From: Fasciola hepatica
Taxonomy: Eukaryota; Platyhelminthes; Trematoda; Plagiorchiida; Fasciolidae
Assembly (NCBI GenBank): GCA_948099385.1
Contig: CANUEZ040000129.1
Span: 3,658,001 to 3,722,000 of the forward strand
Reading direction: 5' to 3'
Length of the DNA stretch: 64,000 nt
The position numbers and the translations under genes are program-made. Shown here in pieces: positions 46,901-59,129 of this stretch (position 1 is the stretch's first letter; every line of letters begins with the position of its first letter). Under the pieces are notes generated by a model. It ran no database searches, was not told where the DNA came from, and worked only from the letters and a program-made list of their open reading frames with translations.

Positions 46901-49900
46901 AACTGATCGCGATAGAAATAACATGACTGATATCGAATCCTATAGAACTTCATATTTCAGTTTTGTGTTGTAATATACTGTGATAAGTTCAGGAAAGATG
47001 AATTAATAAAGAAGAAAAAACTTACGCTAGCTTATTTCGACAACACCAGTAAAGTTCATAATTGTAATGGATAGAATTGGATTGCGTTATGGTATTTGGT
47101 TCCATTTGGTAAGGACGGTTTGTAACCTGTATTGTGTTTGATCAAAGAACCAGCTTCTATCCGGATAAGAACACAGGACGAAGTGGAAATGGTAGCAAAC
47201 TGTTAGTTGCCAGTTAACTTGTAAAAAACAGACGACAGATTGAACGCCTTTTGAAAACCTTCAAGTTTAGGAAAAATAAAATTATTGACAGGGCTTTAGT
47301 TTCCATTCCCAGTTTCTACTTTCACAGGCTCACACAAGCAAAAGTGATTAGCTAGTGGACCGATCGATCCTTCTATTCGTGAAGTGAGTCATTGATCGAT
47401 CGATGGGTTGAATGATAAGCTTGTTGATTTTGCAAGTGGGCATTTACCCCATGCTTCACTCATCGTGCTAATGCTCAGCTGAAATAGAAAGCAGAAGTTA
47501 TTTGCATCCCCGCAGATCACAGTTAGAAGCACTACGTGTACACAAGGGCAAAAGAAGTTACATGGTTTTGAAGTCAAGGGCTATCCTGATAAATGCGTTG
47601 TCAAAATCACTAAGATAAACCCGTGGAACATTGCCAAAAGACCGTTGTGAAACGGAGCAGAATCTGAGGGGTTAAGAATACCGGTTATAGGCAGGATAGA
47701 ACGAAATCCTCTTGTCAGACCTTACCAACGTAAACAAAAACCGTTCATGAGTCCATTTCACTTCCACCAAAAGTGAGACTACCTGCGCAGTACCTCTTTC
47801 ACAAAATCTACAAAACAAATACTGGAAGATGACTGAAAAGCGGAAGTCAGTGGGTCGCTTATTTTCTGCTCATCCATCTCCGGCATTGATGAAGGGGTCA
47901 CTGAAGACCGATGACTATTTGAGTGCATATCAGTTAGTCTAAGGCCTCGAAAGTCACCTTACACACTGTCACCGGTAGATGAAAGCAACCAACTAACTGC
48001 GGTGGCTTTTCGAGGCAGTTCGCAGACTGTTTATTCTAAATTAATCCACCTTTTCACTAAGGTGGTGTGCCTTGCTTCTTAAATGGGACAGTAACTATAA
48101 AGTCCCCGTTTTAGTAATGTCCAGTTGGAAGCAGTGGTTTCCCATCCCAAGTTTGAACGGAGAAGTTGGAATCAGAGGCTTTCGCGATGTATCCCCGATC
48201 ACTCCGTTACATATATACAGCACAATGGATACAGCAATCAGTGCGACTTTCATATATTTCAGGAAAATAACCACTGAAAACTGCAGCAAAGTTGAAATGA
48301 ACGACAAGTTGTAGCAGCCAACAAGAGTGGGGAGGGGGATTGAATGTTTGGTCACCGTGGTAAAGTCAGACTAATGGGACGTTCACACTGCTCGCACAAT
48401 TCGGATTTATAGTTGTGAATGGCTAGGGGCTCCGCATATCTGGACCGTTTCGTGTTTTGTATTGTTGCGTATTATCTCAAACAAGTTTTCAGATGTTTTT
48501 TGCTCAATGAAATGTTGCGCAAATGATAGTGTGGCTGACTTTGGTTTGGTTGGCGACACCATCATTGAGAGTTTGCGATTCGTAGCTGTATAAAGCCTCG
48601 CCGGTTTCATGGGTGGTCGACTGTTATCCCCGATTAGCTGCGTTGACAAGGACTGAGCAAATGCCCGATAAACCCAATGTCATCCAAAGCAAAAATCTCG
48701 TTCGTGAAGCATTACCTACTTGACGCAGACAAGGCTTTTTGCTTAGCTTTCAAGAATGACCATGGATTGTTGCCCAAGCTTGCTGAGGCAATTGCACGTA
48801 TTCACTAGAAACCACAGTTATGTCACCAGAAAGAGTTGTGCGCAAACACTTTTTTTTTACTCCGGTAACACTTTCACCACATTATTTTGTTCTAAAAGCT
48901 GGCCCCATTATCATCCGTTTACCTCTTTGCAGTAGATACCAGTAGAGATTAAGCATCATTGTCCCGGAAGTAAATCAAATAGTGTTACGAAATTGACTTC
49001 AGCTAATAACTTCTTTACGGAGAAGGTTTAACTTGACAAAATCTTTCCTTCTCCATTTGAGCAGTTTCATAAACAGTAGGTAAATAGATATCACGTGTTT
49101 TATTCAAAATCAGATGACTTTATTTGAAGAGACAAAGTCAAAATTATTGCAGCCATAAATTTTGTATATTATGGAACAAAATACTGTCCCCATTTTTTAT
49201 GGTCCATTCTTCGTTCCAATTTCACTGCCAGGAACTCTATAAAGTTTCCAATGTGTGCTTCATTGTTCTGTAAGAGGGTGCGATGAATATTGGTGCTCTG
49301 GCGTGCTTTTTCATGAATAATCGAAACCGTCATTTGTTCACATTTATTCGCTTTGTGTAAAGAATACTCCCTACTAGTTTTCGGTGTTATTTATCTTTTA
49401 GAAACTGTAGTTTCTGAACGTTCTGAGTATCGTTCGATGCCGAATAATTAAGGTGAATCAGCGAGTACTTGTGAACTGTCTACAAGCCTAATTTTTACAC
49501 AAAGATATGCAGCCTACTTAAAAAGTTAACGATAATTTCTAGTAAATCCCGGGGATATCCACTGAACACCGTTGCTAAAGCCATGTTCAAAAGCGATAGT
49601 TTTTGGGATTGATTTTGCTCATCTACCGAAACGTTGCAAAGATCGCTGGATTAAATTTTCCATTTTTTGGGGATAGATTCGAAGCACTGGGCAGTCAGAG
49701 TAAGGCATCAAAATGGGGGTTATGAACTAAAAGAGACTTTACTTTCACAAATTTCCTATCAGATTCCTCTGTGATAGTTTCCCTTGTTATGACGAAATGA
49801 TAATGTTTAGGACTAACGACCTGTCACGTTCATACGGGGGTTTATTTCTGGTATTCGGTTGGTTGAGGTCTAAAACTGCCGGGGATAGAAAGTGAGCGGC

Positions 49901-50480
49901 TCACGGTAACAGGTTTTGGTACAACTGGACCCGTACGTGTCCTCCGACTTTTAAATTAGTTGGTTAAAAGAAACGATAAGAGGTACCGACTGCGCGTGGA
50001 GGGGAGATGTTATTGCGACTAGCTGTTTTCGCTTTTAAATGCCGTAAAATACGATGAAAGGAAGCTGATAAAACAGCTAAAAATCATCAAAACTATCATC
50101 ATTGACAGCCTCCACGTCACCAAGCAAAACACGAGGCTAGCTATCTTGATTTTAGTAAAATGGAATTCAATCCGACAAGGTAGTCTGGCAAAAAAGTTGG
50201 GTTGTTTTTCTTATTTATAATTTTAGGCAATCCCGAACCGGCTGTTTACAACTTTTTGAGCTCGAAAATGATATATCCGGCCTCACGCGAAAAAAATTTG
50301 TCTTACGCTAAGATTTTCTAAATTTTCTTTGTAGTTTTTCCTCTGTAACTATCAACAGCTACGCGAATCGACCAACTGGTTTCCTTGTTGTTTACTTTTG
50401 AAATTAAATACTACAACAGTCCAGGTTTGCTTTTCTCCGAAGTAAATAAACCGGGTATGGTTTCTTCCATCATATCATCA
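43920..50480. other. No gene seen
   Basis: A 6.5-kb stretch with no recognised coding sequence or RNA gene. There is a run of 13 G at 45,992-46,004. A B-box-like GGTTCAAACTC at 45,225-45,235 lacks a clear A box. Short open frames near 48,072-48,649 and 44,265-44,673 are unremarkable. Confidence 0.45.
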
Positions 50481-50484
50481 CTTT

Positions 50485-50660
50485 TTTCACTTAACATAAT
50501 TCATCATGCATCGTGAAAGTTCAGCTTACCACTGAAAACCATATAGCTCTGTTCGGCTGTTTCATTCTAGTTAAAAATCATCAGCTGTGCACGACCTTCG
50601 AGTCCTCACTCAGACTCAAATCCCGAGTGGACGATTTTGGGTGGAAAGCCTAACCAACAG
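50485..50660 (-). repeat. SINE tail with well-kept hammerhead core elements
   Basis: On the minus strand CTGATGA (50,578-50,584) is followed by TTTTTAACTAGAAT and then GAAAC (50,559-50,563). Both invariant hammerhead boxes are present at the correct spacing. The next bases, AGCCGAACAGAGCT, can form a short stem III around GAACAG, as in the copy at 51.1 kb. Upstream, GTGCAC precedes the core as in the 9.6 and 18.2 kb SINEs, and a GATTTGAGTC stretch sits where the B box is expected. The tail continues to an AACTTTCACGATGCAT block shared with the other two copies here. Stem II is short, and cleavage competence is doubtful. Confidence 0.55.
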
Positions 50661-50867
50661 GAAATTCGGACTGACTATAAACGGTTTACTGAACTTATAC
50701 ACTACACTATATGGCACCCTTACAAAACTTGCCTCGAAAGCTAGGAGAACATTTCCCGCACAGCAAGCTACTCCTAAGCTGGACGGCTTCTCTGCAGAGG
50801 CTCGAATACAACGAAGGCGTTCAGGTACAAACAACTTACAGAGCTTGACTAAAATATAGGCATAAAT

Positions 50868-50972
50868 GGTAGGAGATTATATTTTTACATAATATGATTT
50901 ATCATACAGAGTGAAAGTTCATTGCTTTGAAAGCCGTGGAAGCTGTTTCATTCTTGCTAGGAATAAACACCT
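50868..50972 (-). repeat. SINE tail, hammerhead-like core partly lost
   Basis: The minus strand reads ATTCCTAGCAAGAATGAAAC (50,944-50,963), close to ATTCCTAACAAGGATGAAAA at 51,088-51,107 (+). GAAAC is kept (50,944-50,948) but the CUGAUGA box is destroyed. It then follows the shared tail to AACTTTCACTCTGTATGAT. It abuts, head to head, the + SINE that starts near 50,985. Confidence 0.55.
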
Positions 50973-50984
50973 CAATAAAGCCTT

Positions 50985-51185
50985 TGAGAGCCAGCCCGGA
51001 TAGTCTTGTGATTAGGTTATTCCACTCAAAATCACTCACCCTGGGCTCGAGTCCCAGTGGGGGCTCGGTGGATGTGAACCGTTGCTGATTCCTAACAAGG
51101 ATGAAAAAGCTGTACAGAGCTTCCTTGGCTTCCACTGGTTTGAAAGTTCACAATGCATAATAAACCATATTACGTAAAAATCTAA
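50985..51185 (+). repeat. tRNA-derived SINE with hammerhead-like tail
   Basis: A-box-like TAGTCTTGTGATTAGG (51,001-51,016) and B box GGCTCGAGTCCC (51,044-51,055) form a tRNA-type pol III promoter. GGATGTGAACCGTTG leads to CTGAT (51,085-51,089), TCCTAACAAGGA as stem II with a 6-base loop, GAAA (51,103-51,106) and stem III AAGCT-GTACAG-AGCTT (51,107-51,122). The GAG that should follow CTGAT is missing, which would abolish ribozyme folding. Tail ends near AACCATATTACGTAAAA. This is the clearest promoter-plus-hammerhead arrangement in the window. Confidence 0.7.
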
Positions 51186-51189
51186 CAAC

Positions 51190-54100
51190 CCACACACACG
51201 CATAAAGCTTGATTCCAAACCAATCATGGACGGCGCATGAAGCATACGGTACTATGTTCACCGTCATCCGTGGCGGAAGAGTGCATTGGGTGCCCTAGAT
51301 TTATGGCCTCATCTGAAGGGCGTATAAACTGAACAATCAGTCACCGGCTCCTCATGGGTTACAGAATGCTTGCTTGTGGATTTAGCTTTGAATAGCTAAA
51401 GGCCCCGATTATTAACCCCTTGCTAAGCGAAGCGTTGTAAAGTTGCGATTGACATTTATGTTAGAGGAGATAAGTCCAAAAGCGGAACATGTTGAGGGAT
51501 GCCGAAGGCGTGCAGATAAGTCATGATACAGAGGATTGGTGGGGCCGACAAGAATGTTCTCAACGAATTTATGTTTTGTACAATGTATCTTACGTTTTCT
51601 TTTAAAAGTAAAAGAATGTTTACTGGGGTGATACTTGTGCAGTTATCGCATTGACCAAAAAAAAACTCTGCTCTCTTGAATCAGACAGAAAATTCTATTT
51701 ATTTATTCATTTTGAAAAGTAATGGTACATAAGTGCAAAAAATTACTGTTTCCTTGAATTCATCCTGTTAACACATCCAACTGGTATTTGGGTAGTGGTA
51801 TTTTCTCACTGTCGTTGATAATATTTCACCGGTCGTATGGAACAGACAGGACTTATGTGTATAGCTAAATTTCACCACCGAATTCTTATAAGTAGCATTC
51901 ACGTGATTGACGCCTCGCTGTTCGTTTTTACTCATCAAATTAGAGTTCTTTTTATTATTGACGTTACTTCATAGGCTTTGTTTTGATCCATCAGAAAAGA
52001 GCGGTAAGTTACTTTTAGGTCACTAAAAACTTCGCCATTTGCAACCCAGGAGTTCGTCTCTACTGTCCAATGTTGTCGTTAACCAGAAACGGACAACTCT
52101 AGGATCATACCTAATTTCATCACAGATCCGAGCCCAAATTTTGACTGGTTCTGGCCACGGCAGACTTATCGATCACACGTGTCCTCTAATTTGTCTAATC
52201 CGAAGATCATATTTGTTCGGGAATGAATAATAGGGAGGATAGAGAGAGAGAGAGAGCTGAGATCAGGTGAGACACCTGTGCATGATCCGAACAGACTCAC
52301 GCGTAATCTGATTATTTCAAGTGTTACTGTACCAACCCACTTCCACCACTGGTGTGACAGGGATCATATGACTTTGATTGTAGTCATTTGATTCTGAATG
52401 CGTGGGATCAGCTTTTTTGTGTATGATACTCCATGTGATTTGAGCAATGAAACAAAAGTAGAGCTAATGATGCAACAGACCGCATTGCTTTGGTTGTCAC
52501 AAGAATTTGTCTCATCATGATTGAAGCATATCAATCGGATATGGTGAAAGCATTTCAATTTCATTGCGGTATTTGATAGGGCGCGAGATAAGTGAAGAAG
52601 TCCTGCTATGTTCTTACCCAATAAGTTTAAACCAGAACAGATCCGATGGAATGCCATTGTTTTGGTGATTTTATGCCATCCTTCAGGTATTTATCGCTTT
52701 CCATCCATGGTTTATCGTCACAGGGAATTTATCTGGCAAATTAATTTATACCACTTGAAAAGTTGAGTTCAGTGTCTGAGCGTGTGGTAATACACTGTCA
52801 TTGCTTATGTTTGTGATATTTTTCTCCCTTTCTCGTTCTAATATAGCAAACCTTAGTATGGTAGTAAAGTGATAATGATCAACGACCAATCAGCAAAATG
52901 CAAAGGTCATTTGAATGTCTTCAGATGGTACGGGATTTGCCTCCAGTAACTATTTGTTTTCAATAACTTCCTGAATGTTAAGACACTTTTGTTATACATT
53001 CTTTTTAACTTTAAATGAAAAAACATCCTTCGAAGTAGCACAGATAAAAGCAAGCCAAATTTTTCGACTTACATCAGCTTTGTGTAACATCATTCCAAAT
53101 GAATTTCGGCCACTATGTGATCCACCGTTCTTAAGATAGAATCAACTAGGATAAAAATTGCATTTGTGGACACTTTTACTTCCGTTCTACTTAAGTTAAC
53201 TGATAACCCTTATCCGTACGACAAAAGGTAGATTGTATTCCCTACGTAATACGGAAAGCCACCATCGGGCATATAATTTTGTATAAAACATTTCATACTT
53301 CTTCTGTTTTATCTCGATGTTGGAGATTATTTCCTGTTTCATAGAAGCCTCAAGAACTATATGATTTATTTGGGGCATTTTTCTCGTCTACGAACCTTAT
53401 ACGGGTTGTGCGCTTTACTGGTCTAAAATCGCTCCAGGTGTTTTCTTTTTTACTCACGGATAATAAAATGCGGATATCCAGGTCTTTATTACTCAAACCC
53501 GTCGAGGCTCTGTGATTCTTTACTGTCCAGTCTGATAAGTTAGTTGGTACCAATGGATAAGAAATATTCTTCTTCATGAAACGAATCTCCCCATCTTTTG
53601 GCAAGAAATTCGTTTCCTAATCGCGGTGTTCTCATCGTCGTCTCTAGAAATAACTATAGAGTCTCAAGAGATCTTGAGAGAAAAATTACTTAGCTGGAAA
53701 TGCTTCTCATTGCCTCCGAGGGGTGTATGGGGTGCCTGATAGGAGTCGTTTCTCTGAGTTTGTAGACTGCCGTTGACTTTTGGGTATCAATCTGTTTGGT
53801 CTCCCTCAGGTATCCAGCTGTCACCTGTGGCTCCAAGATGCAGCAGCGTGGATCAGCAGTCACACCCCGGCAGCCGGCTCAACAGACGGACTAAAGCGGG
53901 TTGAGGGAAACCGAGATCCAAAGTTGTTGGGTAATAAAGTAATGATGAAGATAGTGACGACTACAAAATATGTTTGAACTTTGCCAAAACATGCCGAAAA
54001 GTCCTCCATATTTTGACCAACTACTGGTAGCACATTTTTTTCAACTGCTAAGTTGAATCATCTGAGCTTCAATTTAGGACATCAGTCAAATCAGAGGAAT

Positions 54101-54225
54101 GCTTCGCGCACCCAGAGAGGTGAATATCCAGCTGTCACATAATCACAAATTATATTGTGAATGAGGAAATATAAAAGAAAATCAAGAAAGCATGGCCTTT
54201 AAATCAGAAATAGTTTGATGAGGTG
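51190..54225. other. No gene seen
   Basis: GA microsatellite at 52,241-52,256. Minus frames 52,364-52,657 and 53,196-53,604 have no motif I recognise. A G+C-richer patch at about 53,805-53,930 is of unknown nature. Confidence 0.4.
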
Positions 54226-54229
54226 TGTA

Positions 54230-55560
54230 AAGAAATCGAGCACGACAGGGGATAACAGAACATTTATAACCTTCTGTACGAACGAACATATGTTCGTAAC
54301 TTGTCCGAGTAGGAGAATTTGAAATGCATTTGGTAGGATCACTGTAAAGCGGATGAGCGGTCAGCTAATATTTTTTCCAGCTTCACACTCCGTATGCCGC
54401 TTCATCTTCAAGTATGTTTGAGTGACCTGGAGATAAGTTTAAAATCCTTTGTAAGCAGTCCCAGAAAGATTACAGGGGATCCACAGAGCCAAAGCGGTAG
54501 AATACAGACATGTATAAAAATCAGATTTGAACAAGTTGGTATTGGGAATATTTTGAGACGTATCACGTAAAACACTGACTTCCTGGCTCATACAAAATGG
54601 CCGAAAAATGGTCAGAACATATCAGATTTTTCATCAGAATTACACCAAGGTACCTTGTCGAAGAAGTTCAGCGAATATCATTTCTGCAAATATGTACTGA
54701 CTGGGTAGATTCTACAATGTTTGTGTGCTTTTCGACTTGTAGAAGAGAGAAAATCACATCTGCACATTCGGAAGCGTTAGCTGACAGGTTGTGGTTAGAG
54801 GACCAGTTTGCCACACTCGAGATATCTTGCTTTAGAATAGGAAAAACAGTCATTGGGGTAGGGTACCCAAAATACTGCACAGTTAGCATATTTATTGTTC
54901 AATAAGCCTCGTCGAACACTCAGCTCTGAAGTTGTGAGGAAAGAATCCTTGGGTTGGTGGCGAGTAAACTGTTGTCTTTTACCGAAGTGATCAGATAGTG
55001 ACGCAACAACTGAAGTTTGGATGTCGCTCGCAGAAACAACGCTCAGTAACTTCTCTGCTTAAACACAAGTTTACTCAAAACGAGGACTTCGACAGCTTTG
55101 CTTTTCTTGTCTAGAGATGACGGAATATAATGGGACAAATATGTAAGGACTTCCACAGTGGAGTATGAACGGCGATAGGCAAACTGGTTTGAATCAAGCG
55201 AGATCAGTTGTGGTGTCATCTTCTGCAATAGACATTTCTCGAACACCTTTGAAACAATAGATGTGTAAGCTTTAGACTGAAACTTAGAGGTGTCCTTCCT
55301 TGAAATGAGTGTAGCCGAAGCCACTCTCCAACAGTTGGGGGTGTTCTTCTGGCGAGAGCACTGACTGAATGACTTAGATAAAACCGGGGATAAGATAGAT
55401 GCACATTCTTCCAGTACTATGGGAGGTACATTATCCTGTTCTCTAGATTTCTCTGAGTTAAGTTGGATCAACTGTTTGTAAACTTCCACGCAGTCGAGAG
55501 TAAATGCGAATCAGTCATTAGGAAATGTGTCTTCTGAGCCTTTGTTAGAAATCGGACATT
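54230..55560 (-). pseudogene. LINE reverse transcriptase remnant
   Basis: A minus-strand LINE. A 148-codon frame (55,489 down to 55,043) contains VEVYKQLIQLN, REQDNVPPIVLEE (the block where a proline-rich step precedes RT), NCWRVASATLISRKD (finger domain) and LDSNQFAYRRSYSTVEV. The central catalytic part is scrambled by stops between 55,040 and 54,900. Then ILKQDISSVANWSSNHNL (54,840-54,785), the segment after YADD, is recognisable, and DFKLISRSLK near 54,455-54,425 marks the C-terminal region. It shares these blocks with the remnants at 12.56-13.17 kb and, more distantly, at 59.1-61.7 kb (NWSSDRNLKMN). No endonuclease is attached, consistent with 5' truncation. Confidence 0.8.
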
Positions 55561-55564
55561 CTCC

Positions 55565-56835
55565 ACCCACCTTGACATCACATTTCTTCCTTGTTAAGGG
55601 TAATCTTCAAGCACCGATTCCTTAACCAAAGCCATATGTTTCTGCTTGCTAGCCACCTTGAGTTGAAGCAGAAAATGCTACAATTTGCCTTAAGGTTACA
55701 TGGGCAGGCTGGCATTAAACAAATCCTTTTAAGCAGTTGCGAGTTAGCTAACAACTGTGACACGGTAATCAAAAACGAGCGATGTGGAGCAAAATCGCAC
55801 TAGACTTTCAAACTGCAATAATAAAACGGAAGTGAGAGCTGCATAAGCTACAGAAATATTTCCCTCGTTACCAAATATATTTCGGTGAGATACTTTTCAG
55901 GTACCAAGTGTGTGAAAATGATATAATATATCATAAAATTACTGTTCCACGAGGTCATCTCATTCCTTTCTGCATCAGTCTCACACTTATCTAATTTTGG
56001 AATTGCAAATCTATCTTTATTGGAATATTTTAAACGAATGATGTTGCTTTCGGAATCGCAATGAAAATAGAAAGAAAACGTATTTCATTCCTAACCTATC
56101 CAGGAACTAAATGAATTCGTAGAGTGTGTTGTTTGCACGAGAAGTATAAATCTCGACTGGCCCCTATCGCGATAGATCAGCTGATAGATCATCTGCCACG
56201 TAAGTGGAATGTCACTAATTCGATTACGGCTCACGGGTCTGGACTTTTGGATGCCAAGAACGCGAGTGAGTTTCCTTTGCATGATTGAATGAATCTCCTA
56301 TTTTGAGAACTACAACAAAACACGACTAGTTTTGATTAGTCAATCTCAATTATGATGTAGTAAAACCTCTTTGCAATTTTTTTCTTCTACTAGGTATATA
56401 CGTGATTATTAGCGAGAAGTTGGGGTTACCTAAATCGAAATTGTTCCCCCCAAGCCCTGTGTTTTTCCTCTCCTCGACGCACTGGGATTTTTCGGTGATT
56501 TTTTCCCAATAGTGTTGTTCGTTGATGGGATCGAGACTTTCACCAAGTTTGGGTCAATATATTCATTCCACATGTCATTTATGATCCAGCCGACATTCTG
56601 TCTCTATGATAATTCATAATTTTATTGGAAAATCAAATGCGAATAACAGTGAGGCACTTCATCACCGGGACAATCTTTTGGCTTCCATTCCTAACATGGT
56701 GAGTGCTGCTGAATTAGGGCTCCCATTTTGTCTGCATTAGACTGTTATGTTGGATACCTTCGATCAGCAAATGACTACGACAAAGTAAATTATGCTGTTC
56801 CCAAGTTCTATAGAGTACATTTTGCGATCTCAGTT
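55565..56835. other. No gene seen
   Basis: Open frames at 55,578-55,803 on both strands overlap and show no motif; the remainder is A+T-rich and featureless. Confidence 0.4.
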
Positions 56836-56837
56836 TC

Positions 56838-56930
56838 TGGTATGGTGGTGGTCAAAAGGTTATCACGATGGAATTTGAGTGAATCGTCCCAGGTCCGAAT
56901 CCTGCTTCCATCGGCTAGTCCTCTTCCAAC
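56838..56930 (+). repeat. tRNA-like SINE head, second type
   Basis: GGTGGTCAAAAGGTTA as an A-box region and GGTCCGAATCC (56,892-56,902) as a B box with one mismatch, about 38 bases apart. Sequence after the B box does not match the GGATGTG hammerhead leader of the other SINEs, so it is either another subfamily or lacks that tail. Confidence 0.45.
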
Positions 56931-56934
56931 ATTT

Positions 56935-57980
56935 GACCATATGCTGCGACATTTCTGTGTAAACGGAATCCTATCTTTGCATTATTCTTATCATTATTAC
57001 AACTGAACTTGGACTGATTAAAGTTCCAATGAACAGATTTCCATCTCCAAATGTTTACACATTCCTTTTAGTTCACTCAACTAGCGGTGCCCCATTCGTT
57101 TCTCATATTTCCATACCATTTCCATCAAGATACTGCTTCCTTTACGGTTCATCCCATGAGAGTAGAAATCCACCCTCTTCTTGTGCCATAACAATCAGGT
57201 AACCGACCGTTGCTTGACCTGCGGTATGCCATTCTTAACCAGCACATACAGGTATCCAAAGCAGTTCTAGGCATTCATTTAGGTTAATGAGCGGACTCTG
57301 GGTCAAGTAGCATCGATACAAAACGGATCTGAATCGGATCACATTTTTTCATTCGAAGTGTGTCGAAGATGTGAGAATCGATCAAGATACTTTCTTCGTT
57401 TGTCACCATAGTAAGGGTAACTGACTAATGTTGGAATCGCCAATCAACTCAAAGTGCTGACTGACTACAATTTGTGAACTCAGCGTCCGCGTGATACAAT
57501 TTGGAGAGGGGCTTCAATAGCGTAATTTAGTTCAATGCGAGTCCTTCATAATTTGATTTTAATTTCTCTACCCACATAACTAATTACCATGTGCTCTATG
57601 GGGACTGACAATGCACGCGAAGATTTTCAAAAATTGTCTACCAAACTTTATTGTTTCTCTTAGGTTCGTCCAATGAATTCCCATCACATATCCCGAGAAG
57701 TTCCGTGACAGTATGTTGGTCCGCTCTCAGCATAGAACACAAAATTCGATAGCTAGCTTTCTAGCCAACAAACCGTATGACATAAACATGAATATGTACT
57801 CAAATAAACACGATGGTAGATGCAACGAAACGGACATTTTTGATTTCAAGACGAACAAAAAAACAAAGATGGAGATTAGAAATCATGCCAAGCCGTGAAC
57901 ACTACTTGCTTCCTAAATTACTTTAAAAAGAAGTAAATTTCCAGACCAAACGGTGAAAGGATTTTATCGAAAGTTCTATG
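56935..57980. other. No gene seen
   Basis: No recognisable feature. Confidence 0.45.
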
Positions 57981-57984
57981 CGCT

Positions 57985-58110
57985 ATGTGTTGTTTTTGTA
58001 TTGGGAAAGTTATAATAATAAGAACAATACAGCCTTGTTGGTAGATGCACTAAGTATTGCATCTACGAACAACGCTGTATCATTACCATTATAACTTTCA
58101 GAATAATTCA
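57985..58110. mobile_element. Palindrome of PLE-B-like 3' ends
   Basis: An imperfect palindrome: AAAGTTATAAT (58,006-58,016) pairs with ATTATAACTTT (58,088-58,098), and GTAGATGCA (58,041-58,049) with TGCATCTAC (58,058-58,066), around an 8-base centre. The left half matches the extreme 3' end of PLE-B at 26,359-26,415, in the order TGTGTTGTTTTT, AAATTTATAAT, GTAGATG. So these are two PLE-B-type 3' ends pointing outward with nothing left between them. Confidence 0.6.
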
Positions 58111-58114
58111 AAAA

Positions 58115-59125
58115 GACCTGAGTGATTGGCAAAATGAAGTAAAATATTGACATTATTGTTATTATTACTAATAATACTGTTAACATTACTGTTATCAGTT
58201 GTAGGTGAATCTGCGTGTCAGACGCCGTAAGAACCATGGCGTTGGAGAGTATGAAGCAAAACACTGGACCATTCATTCATCTCACAGAGCTCACTGTGCC
58301 TACTGTCAAAGTCCATGAGCTCGAATCTACAATCTGCGTGGCAAGCACCACAAGTTGTTCTTTCTGTACGGAAAAACTTTGTTTGTTCGGTGACTTTAAC
58401 TAAGAAGATATTCAGAAAAATTCATTGTCAGACAGTATTAGCATTCAACACATCGCTGAGAACTCATGGAGGTGTTATTTTGCCGTTGTTTCATGTTTGC
58501 TACGAACCATTCAAGTTGCATATCCACCACTTTTAACTTGAAATCCAATACACCATGCGGAATCATCTTGCTCCTCAGCTCTTTAGCTTTCCGAATTTGG
58601 AATGAGAAGTAAAAAAACGCAGATTGCACAAGGTATCCTGGACCAAATCACCTCAACTCTACAAAGTGCATGCCTCAGTCAGAGTGATTATTTTCGTATC
58701 AAAATTAATGAGGGAAATGTTTCTGAACAAAGAGAGAATCACGTGAAGCACACATTCATAAAAGTCTTTCGGTTAAGCAAACAACACCTATCACACTTCA
58801 TCCTGGCTGGGTCCCCAAAATGGCCGCAACGAACAGAGTTTGGTACTTCTCCGGACTGTTTTTGCTACATCTCCACTTTACCTTCACCAATTGAAAATTA
58901 ACTTTTTTCTGTTGTTATAGAAATATCTTTTCATTGAAGACCTGCCTTTTGTTGTATTATATCCATGTGATTTGATCGTATCTTTCAAATACTTGAACTC
59001 TTTGCTGGAAAGCAGCCTTGGAAAATCAGTAAGAAATAAAACGAAGTGAATTTTCTGAAAGCTATACTAGCATAGCCGTCAATATCGAGCTGGTTGGAAA
59101 CTTGGACTAAGGAAGCTAGCTTTGT
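58115..59125. other. No gene seen
   Basis: An AT-trinucleotide-rich piece (58,150-58,200) and short, motif-free open frames. Confidence 0.4.
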
Positions 59126-59129
59126 CGGG

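Noticed and set aside
52241..52256. GA repeat as a promoter element
   Set aside because: A short microsatellite with no gene next to it.
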